Of a DNA stretch of 33,810 nt, positions 1 to 7,723 are shown piece by piece. The position numbers were made by a program, and so were the translations under genes. The notes below the pieces were generated by a model that saw only the letters and a list, made by a program, of their open reading frames with translations, had not been told where the DNA came from and did not search any database. The DNA comes from Acidimicrobiia bacterium (GTDB lineage Bacteria; Actinomycetota; Acidimicrobiia; Acidimicrobiales; SZUA-35): NCBI GenBank assembly GCA_029863385.1, contig JAOTVU010000039.1:1-33810 (forward strand), written 5' to 3'. Position 1 is the first letter of the stretch. The number at the start of each line of letters is the position of its first letter.

Positions 1-167
1 CGGTCGTAGTCGATGGTGGCCGGGCCGGTGAACCAGCCGTCGGGGAGGCTGCCGGCGAACCACGCCCCGAGTTCCTCTCGTGAGACCTCGGGTGGTTCCA
101 TCCCACGGCGGCCTCGTCCCCCGGGGCCCCGACCTCTTCCGTGTCCACGTCGTTTGGTGTTCATCAT
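1..167 (-). CDS. Unknown basic N-terminus protein, 5' part only
   Basis: The first 55 codons are present and the gene runs off the left edge of the window. It starts with two consecutive ATG codons (165-167 and 162-164), preceded by AAGGAA (complement of 172-177) at ribosome-binding distance. The first ~22 residues are almost all Arg, Gly, Lys and Pro, a flexible, possibly nucleic-acid-contacting tail. The sequence then becomes ordinary, with an ELGAWFAGSLPDGWFTGP stretch that resembles a conserved actinobacterial protein of unknown function. No enzymatic motif is visible in this fragment. A promoter with consensus-like boxes lies upstream at 247-275. I am confident that it is a real gene and do not know its function. 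Confidence 0.75.
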   Translation of the reverse strand, partial: MMNTKRRGHGRGRGPGGRGRRGMEPPEVSREELGAWFAGSLPDGWFTGPATIDYD

Positions 168-246
168 GCTGTTCCTTGTGAAGATCGTTCGGACGCTCAC
201 CAGACCATCATCGCCCTGCCGGTTTTGCGTTGTAATTATGTAATGC

Positions 247-275
247 ATCTTACGTCGCGCGCGAGAAGCACGCAA
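247..275 (-). promoter_or_regulatory. Sigma-70-type promoter for the gene at 1-167
   Basis: Read on the minus strand there is TTGCGT (270-275), a 17-nt spacer, then TAAGAT (247-252). The start codon is about 75 nt downstream. The leader just after the -10 box is unusually AT-rich for this genome and contains the direct repeat GTAAT-TAT-GTAAT (plus strand about 232-244), a possible regulator site. Confidence 0.5.
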
Positions 276-296
276 CCCCCTCCGTCGATGTGTGTC

Positions 297-968
297 TCAG
301 CCCCGGTTTCGGGCCGGGGGGCGGCGACCGGGAGGACGCTCCCGGGGTTCGCGGGCCACGCCCAGAGCTCCCAGCCGATCGAAGGCCAGGCGCCCCAGCC
401 GTGTGGCCTCCGCCACCGGTGGGTCGGCGGGAGCCACCGTCGAAGCCCAGTGGGCGAGAACGTCGGCCAGTTCATCGAGAACAAGGAGCACCGCCAGCAG
501 CGGCACGGCCATACGCTCGGCCGGTGCCAACGGTTCCGATCCGACCGATTCCGTGGCGGTGGCGTAGCCGTCGATCAGCTCCGCAGGCGCGTCATCACCC
601 CCCGGATGCTCCCGGAACAGTCGAGCCAGGTCGGCCACCCGGACATCGGGGAGCGGATCGGCCATCGGCATCAAGCCGCCGTCGGCGGAAACCGCCAGAC
701 CCCGGTCGGTCACCACGCCGTGCCGCATCAGCTCCCGAGCCATCGGATCGAGCACAGCCTGGGTTCGACGCACCGACTCGAGGATGGCGCTCGCCAGGTC
801 CGGCTGGGGTTGGGCGAAGCGAACCAGGGCGGAACGCAGCGTCCAGTCGTCGACCCGCGGCGACTCGGCCGCCTGCAGCAAGGTGCGCGTTTCGTCGACC
901 TCGGCCGCATTGGACCCGTGGCGAGCAGCCAGCTCCCGGCCCAGCCGAACCGGATCGGGCTCGGACAC
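297..968 (-). CDS. Conserved hypothetical protein, partner of the AMP ligase
   Basis: This is a 223-residue soluble, acidic and Ala/Leu-rich protein with no signal peptide. I do not recognise a catalytic motif. The composition suggests an all-helical fold, and the last ~20 residues are a basic, Pro/Arg-rich tail. It starts with GTG (966-968), only 9 nt after the stop codon of the adenylate-forming ligase. A TAGGGGCC sequence spanning that stop codon serves as ribosome-binding site, so the two genes are very probably co-transcribed and perhaps translationally coupled. A role linked to the ligase's acyl substrate is possible but is inference from position only. Confidence 0.7.
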   Translation of the reverse strand: MSEPDPVRLGRELAARHGSNAAEVDETRTLLQAAESPRVDDWTLRSALVRFAQPQPDLASAILESVRRTQAVLDPMARELMRHGVVTDRGLAVSADGGLMPMADPLPDVRVADLARLFREHPGGDDAPAELIDGYATATESVGSEPLAPAERMAVPLLAVLLVLDELADVLAHWASTVAPADPPVAEATRLGRLAFDRLGALGVAREPRERPPGRRPPARNRG

Positions 969-977
969 GGCCGGCCC

Positions 978-2519
978 CTACGGCTGCGCCAGCAGCTGAT
1001 TGCGGCGCAGCTTGCCGGTCGGACCGAGGGGAAGCTGCTCGGCGATCACGAAACGATGCGGCACCTTGTAGCGGGCCAACCGCTCGCCACAGTGGGACCA
1101 CAGCTCGGAATCGTCGAGCGTGACGCCAGGCTCGGGCACCACGAACGCAACCACCGCCTCGCCGGTGGCGTCGAGCGGTTCGCCGACGACCCCGACCTGG
1201 GCGACACCGGGGTGGGTCAGCAGCGCCGCCTCGACCTCGGCCGGGTACACGTTGAAACCCGACACGATGATCAGATCCTTCCGTCGGCCGACGATGGCCA
1301 GGTAGCCGTTCTCGTCGACCACCGCCACGTCGCCCGTGAGGAGCCAGCCGTCTTCGACCCGGGAAGCGTGCCGACCAGGTTCACCCCAGTAACCGGGTGA
1401 GATCATGGGGCCCCGTAGCCACAACTCGCCGGGGTCGCCGGTCAGGCATTCACTCCCGTCGGTGTCGACGATGCGGGCTTCGACACCGGGCATCAACAGA
1501 CCGACCGATCCCAGCGGTGGATCGTCGACTCCGAGCGTCGAGGCGGCCACGGCGCTCGATTCGGTCAATCCGTAGCCGTCGTGCAGGACGAGGCCGAGCT
1601 GGTCGTCGACCTGGACGGCGAGCTTCGGCAGCAGGGCTGCGGCGCCCGAAACCGCGAGTTTGACCGAACCGAAGTCGGTCGCCTGGCCGCCCTGGGCCGC
1701 CATACGCTGCCACAGGGCCGGCGGCCCCGCCACCACAGTCGGACGGTGGGTGCGGATCAGCTCCAGCATGTGCTGGGCGTTGCCGTATTCGTCGAGGATG
1801 ACGCTGCCGCCGGTGATCAGGGCGAGGTGGACGACCATGTGCACACCGAACACGTGGAACAGCGGAATGACGGCGAGGAAGCTCTCGGGTACCGAAACGA
1901 GGTCGAGGGGCAGCGACAGCACCGACTGCAGGCTCGACACCAGGTTGTCATGCGTGAGGATCGCCGCTTTCGACGGGCCGGCCGTGCCACTGGTGAAGAT
2001 CAGCAGGGCGGGGTCGGAACCGGACACGGCAACGACTCCCGGGTCGGGTCCGAACGAACCGTTGCCGTCGCCCTCGTTGGCCGCCGGCGGTGCCAGGCGT
2101 CGATCGGCGAACGGTGCCGCGATGCCGGCCCAGACTCGTTCACCCTCCGGGCCGACGTGAACGACCGCCGGATCGACCGACTCCAGCTGGGGCAGCAGCT
2201 CGGCCGACGGTGAGTCGCAGTTCAGCGGCACGCTGATCGCACCCAATCCCATGGCTGCGATGTGCACGAACACGAAATCGGGGTTGTTGCCGGTGAGCAC
2301 GGCGACCCGGTCGCCGGGTCCGACACCGGCCTCGACCAGCGCGGATCGCCAGCGGGAGATCGCCGATCGGAGATCGCCGTGGGTGACCACGCCGTCGGCC
2401 GTGATCAGCGCCGGAGCCTCGGCGGGGTGGCGTTCGAGATAATACGCGAGATTCCGCTCGACGGTACCCGCTCCGGAACCGTCGGCCGAACCTCCGGGAT
2501 CTCGCTGTGCCTGGTTCAT
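978..2519 (-). CDS. Long-chain-fatty-acid/acyl-CoA ligase family (AMP-forming)
   Basis: This 513-residue member of the ANL superfamily activates a carboxylic acid with ATP to an acyl-adenylate, normally followed by transfer to CoA. Visible motifs are the phosphate-binding LIFTSGTAGPSKAAI loop, the GYGLTESSA adenine motif, the LLTGDVAVVDENGYL hinge region with the following GRRKDLIIVSGFNVYP block, and a C-terminal GPTGKLRRNQL carrying the catalytic lysine. The length fits FadD-type ligases. I chose the ATG at 2517-2519 because the longer reading adds 50 unconserved residues, while the chosen start begins just before the normal N-terminal fold. The acid substrate cannot be read from the sequence. 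It is the first gene of a two-gene unit with the 297-968 gene. Confidence 0.9.
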   Translation of the reverse strand: MNQAQRDPGGSADGSGAGTVERNLAYYLERHPAEAPALITADGVVTHGDLRSAISRWRSALVEAGVGPGDRVAVLTGNNPDFVFVHIAAMGLGAISVPLNCDSPSAELLPQLESVDPAVVHVGPEGERVWAGIAAPFADRRLAPPAANEGDGNGSFGPDPGVVAVSGSDPALLIFTSGTAGPSKAAILTHDNLVSSLQSVLSLPLDLVSVPESFLAVIPLFHVFGVHMVVHLALITGGSVILDEYGNAQHMLELIRTHRPTVVAGPPALWQRMAAQGGQATDFGSVKLAVSGAAALLPKLAVQVDDQLGLVLHDGYGLTESSAVAASTLGVDDPPLGSVGLLMPGVEARIVDTDGSECLTGDPGELWLRGPMISPGYWGEPGRHASRVEDGWLLTGDVAVVDENGYLAIVGRRKDLIIVSGFNVYPAEVEAALLTHPGVAQVGVVGEPLDATGEAVVAFVVPEPGVTLDDSELWSHCGERLARYKVPHRFVIAEQLPLGPTGKLRRNQLLAQP

Positions 2520-2872
2520 GCTCTGTATGCCGCCTCGGACGGAAAACCCATTCTGTACGCACCTGTTCGTCAGTTCGAAATGGGCCTCGGCCAGCCCGAA
2601 CGGCAGTGCAGACAGATTAGCGAACGAAGATATGCATGCCCCATCCGGAAGCGGCAAATTCGATACCACTACGTTGTCGCTGACCTCGGGCGACGATCAG
2701 ATCTCGCTTCGGCCGTGACTCCGGCCGGTTTTAGCGCTACAAAATAGGTGGGCAATCCAAGGCCGGGGGGCCACGCGTTCTCTTCGTTCCTTGGGATCGA
2801 TGGGCCGACAAGTCGTTGTCGTCAGCCGTTCAGTATTGTTGGACGCCCGACTGGTTGTTGAGGAGGAGTTGG
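2520..2872. other. Divergent intergenic region, no gene seen
   Basis: These 353 nt separate the divergent ligase gene and the EspG-like gene. An open frame extends the ligase upstream to about 2669, but its residues are not family-like. No convincing -35/-10 pair was found on either strand. There is an AT-rich patch around 2731-2747 and a GC-rich dyad just before it. The promoters of both flanking genes probably lie here. Confidence 0.4.
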
Positions 2873-3784
2873 ATGGCGGAGAGTCAGGATGTGATCGAGC
2901 GTGACGAGTATCAGGACAACGATGAGGGCTCCGACACCGCCGATGCCGTCATGAACGGCGAACCGTCGCCCACGACGATGACGACGACCGCGATGATCCT
3001 TGATCGGAGCCGCTGCCAGCTCAGACTGCCGGCCAATCTGGTCACCGAGAGCCTCCGGTTCGCCCACGCTCTCAAGTACAGCCGCAACGGCATCGCCGGC
3101 ACCGGTGCCGCCGACTCCGAGCTGGTCACCCAGCTTCGGGCGGCCGGGATCATCGTGGGGGACGACCTCGATCCGCTGGCGGCCGACCTCCTCCGGGTGG
3201 CCAATCAGGCGAGCCTCATCATCAACGTTGAGCTGCGCTTCGGCTCCGACGCCAGCTCCTCGACCGTATGGGCCACACCCCGTCAGGCGGTGGTGTCGTC
3301 GTCACTCGACCCGGCATTCGCCGAGTTCCGTCCGGTCGATGTGATGCAACTCCCGTATGTGCTGAGCGAGCTGATGGTTTCACGGCCGCCGACCCATGTC
3401 GCCGACGCGCCGATCTCCGTGGCCACCCAGGCCGTGGCCGAAGCCGAGGCGGTCCTCGACCAACCGGACCGGGCCGCCCAGATCCTGGTCGACGCCGGGC
3501 TGTCGCCCGAACAGGCCCAGACCGTGCTCGACTTCCAGGACGCGGATGTCCGTCGGTGGCGGGTCAACTCGACCTGGTCGACCGACGACGGGCAGGACTC
3601 ATCCGAGCTGCGGGGCATCGACGCCGGCGAGAACGGCCAGTGGCTCGTGGCCATGACCGGCAGCCGGGAGGACCGCGGCCAGCTGACTTTCACCCCTCAG
3701 GGCCACGGCGACGTGATGCGGGCCCTGCGATCGATCCTGCCCCGTAGCTGGGTTGGCACACCGCTGAAGAACCCCGGCATCTAG
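2873..3784 (+). CDS. Possible EspG-like (ESX-associated chaperone fold) protein
   Basis: This 303-residue soluble protein has an acidic, disordered first ~45 residues followed by a mixed alpha/beta body. The ATG at 2873 is preceded by AGGAGG (2861-2866) at six bases, an ideal ribosome-binding site. The order of segments resembles the actinobacterial EspG family (PF14011): an N-terminal helix, a 'G-I-I-V-D-D-L-D-P' turn, a strand pair ending before a PRQAVV segment, a helical middle, and a C-terminal GQWLVAMTGS...QLTFTP pair of strands followed by a last helix. EspG proteins are cytosolic chaperones for PE/PPE substrates in mycobacteria. No ESX, PE or PPE gene is in the window, so a secretion role is not supported by context. 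The family call is tentative. Confidence 0.75.
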   Translation: MAESQDVIERDEYQDNDEGSDTADAVMNGEPSPTTMTTTAMILDRSRCQLRLPANLVTESLRFAHALKYSRNGIAGTGAADSELVTQLRAAGIIVGDDLDPLAADLLRVANQASLIINVELRFGSDASSSTVWATPRQAVVSSSLDPAFAEFRPVDVMQLPYVLSELMVSRPPTHVADAPISVATQAVAEAEAVLDQPDRAAQILVDAGLSPEQAQTVLDFQDADVRRWRVNSTWSTDDGQDSSELRGIDAGENGQWLVAMTGSREDRGQLTFTPQGHGDVMRALRSILPRSWVGTPLKNPGI

Positions 3785-3865
3785 ACACCGGTCGCCCCGG
3801 TCGGCCGATCAGACAGTTCAGGCCATGAGGCCAGACTGATCTCCAGGGCACCCCCGCCAACCAGA

Positions 3866-3907
3866 GAGTTGCGAACGCAACTCGTGGAGCCGATCCTCCG
3901 GATCGGC
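3866..3907. terminator. Two tandem perfect hairpins between convergent genes
   Basis: The first is GAGTTGCGAACGCAACTC (3866-3883), a perfect dyad with a two-base centre. The second is an 8-bp stem with a three-base loop (3889-3907, arms GCCGATCC and GGATCGGC). They lie between the plus-strand gene ending at 3784 and the minus-strand series ending at 3911. Neither is followed by a T-run, so I read them as a bidirectional transcript-end structure, as is common in high-GC actinobacteria. Confidence 0.5.
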
Positions 3908-3910
3908 GTC

Positions 3911-3997
3911 TCAGGCCATGAAGAAGAACTGCACCACGCCGGCGGCCAGGATGGCCAGCATCAGGAGTCCGAGGGTGATCACGATCGACGGCCGCAT
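3911..3997 (-). CDS. 28-aa single-span membrane peptide
   Basis: A short reading frame begins with ATG (3995-3997), 19 nt downstream of the stop codon of the DUF62 gene, and encodes 28 residues. After MRPS the sequence is one continuous hydrophobic stretch (IVITLGLLMLAILAAGVVQF) ending FFFMA. That is the size and composition of a single transmembrane helix. The two hairpins at 3866-3907 lie just after its stop codon, which makes it the likely last gene of the long minus-strand transcript. The ribosome-binding site is weak. Function is unknown. Small single-span proteins often act as modulators or membrane anchors of a partner, but no partner can be named here. Confidence 0.5.
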   Translation of the reverse strand: MRPSIVITLGLLMLAILAAGVVQFFFMA

Positions 3998-4016
3998 GGC
4001 TTCAGGCTACCGGTCG

Positions 4017-4985
4017 TTACTGGCCGAAGTCGTCGTCGGGACGGGTGCGGCTGGGCCCGCTCCGCCCACCACCCGAACCGTGGGCGCCTCCGCCGCCCGA
4101 CGGTGAGTCGGCTCCATCCCGCTTTGCGGTCAGCGACACCGGCGAGGTCTGACCGGCGACGGTCCCGCCCTCGACCGGGCGCAACGTCAGCTCGTCGCCC
4201 TCGGCCAGTTGCAGCTCGGCGGCGGCCGAGCCCCGGTCGACGGCCAGCGCCAGCAGCCCGTAGGAGTCGACGAGCAACCCCACTCCCCCGGTTCCGATGT
4301 CGCCGAAGGTGGCGACCCGGACGGCGTTACGCGGCAGGCGGCCGCCGGTCACCGAGATGGTCGTCGGCCAATCGGCGATGTCGACCGGATCAACGTTGAG
4401 CTGGGCGTTCCCGAACCGATCGATCCACAGGACCTCGGCCTTGAGTCCGCCGTCGCCGTCGGGTTCGCTGACCGGCAACAAGCCGGGCAGCAGGAGGGCG
4501 GGGTCGATCACCGTGCCCAGCTCGGTCAGTGGCACACCGAGGCAAAAGCGGGCCGCCACCGGGGCGAACACGTCGCGACCGTCGAACGTGGACGGAACCG
4601 ACGGGTCGAACCGTTCGAGGTGGTAGTCGGTGTTGTCGAGCACCACCGCCGCCGTGGCGCCGCCGACCATGGCGACGGCCGGGGCCAGCAGCCCGTTGTC
4701 GGGTCCGACGAGATAGGCCTCGCCGTCGGCCACCTCGATGGCGACCGGGCGGCGGTGGGTGCCGACGCCGGGATCGACCACGGCGAGGACGACGCCGGGA
4801 GCCATGTACTGCACCGACCGGGCCAGGGCCAACCCGCCGGCCCGCACATCGTGGGGCGAGATGTTGTGGGCCAGATCGATGACCCGAACCTCGGGGGCGA
4901 CCGAGCGGATCACCGAGTGGACGACACCGACGAACTCGTCATCGAGGCCGTAGTCCGACAGGAAGGTGATGGTGTTGAAGCGCAC
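4017..4985 (-). CDS. SAM hydroxide adenosyltransferase (DUF62 family)
   Basis: This 322-residue protein belongs to the DUF62/fluorinase-chlorinase superfamily. Characterised non-halogenating members hydrolyse S-adenosylmethionine to adenosine and methionine. Family features seen are the N-terminal TFLSDYG, the VVDPGVGTHRRP block (Asp71 and the Arg78/Arg79 pair), YLVGPDNG, and the C-terminal-domain segment WIDRFGNAQLN. In the block usually written TFHGRD, this protein reads TFDGRD, so Asp135 stands where I expect the histidine of the Asp-Arg-His triad. The last ~35 residues are a Gly/Ser/Arg-rich tail not typical of the family. It starts with GTG (4983-4985) after AAGGAA, 28 nt downstream of proC, and is probably in the same operon. 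Confidence 0.88.
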   Translation of the reverse strand: MRFNTITFLSDYGLDDEFVGVVHSVIRSVAPEVRVIDLAHNISPHDVRAGGLALARSVQYMAPGVVLAVVDPGVGTHRRPVAIEVADGEAYLVGPDNGLLAPAVAMVGGATAAVVLDNTDYHLERFDPSVPSTFDGRDVFAPVAARFCLGVPLTELGTVIDPALLLPGLLPVSEPDGDGGLKAEVLWIDRFGNAQLNVDPVDIADWPTTISVTGGRLPRNAVRVATFGDIGTGGVGLLVDSYGLLALAVDRGSAAAELQLAEGDELTLRPVEGGTVAGQTSPVSLTAKRDGADSPSGGGGAHGSGGGRSGPSRTRPDDDFGQ

Positions 4986-5013
4986 GTCGTTCGTTCCTTG
5001 GTCCGGCCCGCCG

Positions 5014-5829
5014 TCAGCCGCGGCCGAGTTCGATCGAGCGGTCGGTGGCCGCGCCGACGGCAGCCGAGAACGCGGCCCGAAGGCCGTGGTCCTCGAGCGC
5101 GGCCAGTCCGGCGGCGGTGGTGCCGGCCGGTGTGGTCACAGCGGCCCGAAGCTCGACGGGGTCGGTGCCGGTTTCGGTCATCAGCCGTCCGGCGCCGTTG
5201 ATGGTGTTGATCGCCAGCTTGGCCGCAATCGGTCGGGGCAGGCCGTACCGGACCCCGGCGTCGGTCATGGCCTCGGCGACGAGAAAGATGTAGGCGGGAC
5301 CCGAGCCCGACATCCCGGTCACCGCGTCGAGTTGGGCTTCGGTCACCACCACCGTCTCCCCCACCGCTCCCAGCACGGCGACGGCCCAGTCGAGATCGGC
5401 ATCGGTGGCGTTGGTTCCGGCGGCCAGGCCCGACACGCCCGCCCCGACCAGAGCCGGGGTGTTGGGCATGACCCGGATGACCGGTGTTCCGGCGGGCAGG
5501 GCCGCCTCGATGGTGGCGATGGTGATGCCGGCGGCGATCGAGATCACCCGACCGGGCGCCGTCAGACCGGCACACACGTCGACGACAAAGTGGGGCTTGA
5601 CCGCCAGCAGGGTGTCGATACCCCCATCACTTTCGCCGTCGATGGGGGTGCCGACGACGTTTACGCCGGGAAACATCCCGGTCAGCCGATCCCGTTGATC
5701 GGCCAGCACCTCGACGATCGTCAGGTCCGACGGCTCGGCCCATCCGGCCTCGATCAGGCCGCCGACAAGCGCCTGCCCCATCTTGCCGCCACCGACCACT
5801 TGCAACGTCTGACCCTGGCTTTGACCCAT
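5014..5829 (-). CDS. proC: Pyrroline-5-carboxylate reductase
   Basis: This 271-residue ProC catalyses the last step of proline biosynthesis, reducing pyrroline-5-carboxylate with NAD(P)H in the cytosol. The N-terminal Rossmann motif is VVGGGKMGQAL (residues ~12-22), followed by the AVKPH segment, the VIRVMPNTPALVGAGVS block, and the C-terminal GMSGSGPAYIF signature with the TTPAGTTAAGLAALE helix region that forms the substrate site. Length and motif order match the family throughout. It lies between a YbjN-like gene upstream and the DUF62 gene 28 nt downstream, inside the long co-directional minus-strand series. No regulatory site of its own was seen. Confidence 0.95.
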   Translation of the reverse strand: MGQSQGQTLQVVGGGKMGQALVGGLIEAGWAEPSDLTIVEVLADQRDRLTGMFPGVNVVGTPIDGESDGGIDTLLAVKPHFVVDVCAGLTAPGRVISIAAGITIATIEAALPAGTPVIRVMPNTPALVGAGVSGLAAGTNATDADLDWAVAVLGAVGETVVVTEAQLDAVTGMSGSGPAYIFLVAEAMTDAGVRYGLPRPIAAKLAINTINGAGRLMTETGTDPVELRAAVTTPAGTTAAGLAALEDHGLRAAFSAAVGAATDRSIELGRG

Positions 5830-5907
5830 GATGTCCGAGCGTAACCGCCGAAATCTTCAGCCCAGGCGACATCGGGTGTCACCTGAGGCTCGAATTCCGT
5901 GGACGGG

Positions 5908-6393
5908 TCAGGGTGAGCCGGCCCCGAAACGGGTGGCGAAGCCGATGCGCAGTGCCGGCTGGAAGAACTGCTCCACCCACTGGTAGATCGAACCGAGGAT
6001 GCGATCGAGTTCGTCGGGCAGGGCGTCGATCCCGACCACGGTGTTGTCGAGCTGGCAGTACAGATAGACCGCCTCCTCCGGGCCGATCACGAACCGCCCG
6101 CCGATCATCCGCGCGTTGCGCCGCAGCAGGTAACCGTAGAGTTCGGCCTCGTTCTCCTGGGGGGCGGGCATGAAGTAGGTCTCGGCGTGGAGGGTCCGCT
6201 GGCGAAGCTGGAACCACACGGTGGAGAACTCCTTCTCGTCGCCGAACAGCCGCACGTACCAGGCCCGGGGATGATGGACATCGGCCTCGACCGTGTCGAC
6301 AACCGGGTTCTCGACCATCTGCGTCTTCAACCATCGGTCGATGACGTCGAACCGCTGCTGGATCTCGGCATCGCTTGGCGGGCGTTCGGTCAT
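5908..6393 (-). CDS. YbjN-like domain protein
   Basis: This 161-residue soluble protein resembles the YbjN family (PF10722, 'bacterial sensory transduction regulator'), an alpha/beta fold related to type III secretion chaperones. Family-like parts are the strand RAWYVRLFGDEKEFSTVWFQL, the LHAETYFMPAP segment with the nearby glutamates, YGYLLRRNA, and the late helix LDRILGSIYQWVEQF. The ATG is at 6391-6393, about 40 nt after the mshA stop codon. In Mycobacterium tuberculosis the mshA gene Rv0486 is also followed directly by a gene of this type (Rv0487), so the pairing is an old actinobacterial one. Biochemical function is unknown. A chaperone or regulator role for a neighbouring enzyme is inference. 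Confidence 0.8.
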   Translation of the reverse strand: MTERPPSDAEIQQRFDVIDRWLKTQMVENPVVDTVEADVHHPRAWYVRLFGDEKEFSTVWFQLRQRTLHAETYFMPAPQENEAELYGYLLRRNARMIGGRFVIGPEEAVYLYCQLDNTVVGIDALPDELDRILGSIYQWVEQFFQPALRIGFATRFGAGSP

Positions 6394-6433
6394 GGGGTCA
6401 CCGGTGAGGGTGTCACCGACACGGCAGTCACGG

Positions 6434-7648
6434 TCACGGGCACGGGGCGAGGGCCCCCTGGGCCAGGTCCTCGTAGAGGCGACGGAGGCGGGCTGCGGAC
6501 GTTGACCAGGTGAACGTGCGGGCCCGGGCCGCGGCCGACACCGACAGCCGGCGGGCCAGAACCGGGTCCTCCAGGATGGCGTCGACCCAGGCTGCGTAGT
6601 CGGCCGGATCGCGGCTGTCGACCAGATACCCGCTGTGGCCGTGCTCGACGAGCGTCAGCAGACCCCCGACCGCGGAGGCCACCGTCGGCGTGCCACAGGC
6701 CGCGGCCTCGAGGGCCACCAGGCCGAACGACTCGGATCGGCTGGGAACGAGGCAGACATCGGCCGCCCGGTAGTAGGTCGACAGCAGGTGGTGGGGAACC
6801 GGCGGTTTGAACTCGATGCGATCCCGAACGTCGAGATCGTCGATCAGGCGGTTGATCCGGATCACCTCGGCGTCACCCTTGTCGCCACTGGCCCCACCGA
6901 CGATCCACAGGCGGGCGTCGGTCCGCTCGATCCGGGCCAGGGTCTCGATCGCGACATCGACCCCCTTCAGCGGCTGGATGCGACCGATGAACAGCAGGAG
7001 TGGACGCCGATCGTCGGTGCGCAGCGCCCAGCGGGCGCCGGCCTGATTTCCGGGCGAGAACAGGGCGTGGTCGACGCCGGGCGGCACGATCTCGATCCGC
7101 TCCGGTTCACAGTCGTAGAACTCGATGAGCTGCTCGGCCTCGGCCTCGGCGTTGGCCAGGACCACATCCGCACAGGCCATGATCTCCGCTTCGGCTCTGG
7201 CCCGCGATTCGGGTTCGAAGTCACCGGCCTCCGCCTTGACCCGGGCCAGCGTGTGGAACGTGGTGAGCAGTGGCAGGCGGAGCTGCTGTTTGAGGGCCCG
7301 TCCGGCCACGCCCGACAGCCAGTAGTTGGCGTGCACGACGTCGGGTTCGAAGTCGACGAAGTCCTTGGCCACCCAGTCGGTGAACTCGTCGACGTGGTCG
7401 GCCAGGTTCTCCTTCTTCAGATCGGGAGGCCCGGCCGGTACGTGCACGACCTCGAATCCCGGCTCGACCAGGACCTTCTCGGGCAGATCGTCGGCCCAGC
7501 GGCGGACGTACACCCGGCAGACGACGCCGGCCCCGGCCAGCCCCGAGACCAGCTCGCGAACGTACACGTTCATGCCGCCCCCGTCGCCGACACCGGGCTG
7601 GACCAGGGGCGAGGTGTGCAACGAAAGGAAAGCAGCTCTGCTGATCAC
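6434..7648 (-). CDS. mshA: MshA-type D-inositol-3-phosphate glycosyltransferase
   Basis: This 404-residue GT4/GT-B glycosyltransferase resembles MshA, which joins N-acetylglucosamine from UDP-GlcNAc to 1L-myo-inositol 1-phosphate in the first step of mycothiol synthesis. The N-terminus has LHTSPL and the glycine-rich GVGDGGGMNVYVREL that places the acceptor phosphate. The middle has HANYWLSG and TTFHTLARVK, then FIGRIQPLKGVD at the donor domain and the retaining-transferase E-x7-E block ESFGLVALEAAACGTP. The length is slightly short of the mycobacterial enzyme because the N-terminus is compact. It starts with GTG (7646-7648) and no strong ribosome-binding site is visible. No other mycothiol gene is in the window. 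A sucrose-phosphate-synthase-like GT4 role remains a minor alternative. Confidence 0.85.
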   Translation of the reverse strand: MISRAAFLSLHTSPLVQPGVGDGGGMNVYVRELVSGLAGAGVVCRVYVRRWADDLPEKVLVEPGFEVVHVPAGPPDLKKENLADHVDEFTDWVAKDFVDFEPDVVHANYWLSGVAGRALKQQLRLPLLTTFHTLARVKAEAGDFEPESRARAEAEIMACADVVLANAEAEAEQLIEFYDCEPERIEIVPPGVDHALFSPGNQAGARWALRTDDRRPLLLFIGRIQPLKGVDVAIETLARIERTDARLWIVGGASGDKGDAEVIRINRLIDDLDVRDRIEFKPPVPHHLLSTYYRAADVCLVPSRSESFGLVALEAAACGTPTVASAVGGLLTLVEHGHSGYLVDSRDPADYAAWVDAILEDPVLARRLSVSAAARARTFTWSTSAARLRRLYEDLAQGALAPCP

Positions 7649-7723
7649 CGTAACCAGGTTAGAGGTAGAGCCCGGGCCGCGACCAAAGTGCGAGCGGTCT
7701 GCTTCGACCCTGCGATCGGCTGG

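Noticed and set aside
141..2213. Long plus-strand open frames at 141-1400 and 1581-2213
   Set aside because: They are antisense to the ligase and to the 297-968 gene. Their residues are rich in Arg, His and Gln with no family-like motif, as expected for mirror frames in GC-rich DNA.
3918..4106. Plus-strand frame beginning MKKN...
   Set aside because: It is antisense to the 28-aa peptide and to the end of the DUF62 gene. Its residues look like a shadow frame and there is no ribosome-binding site.
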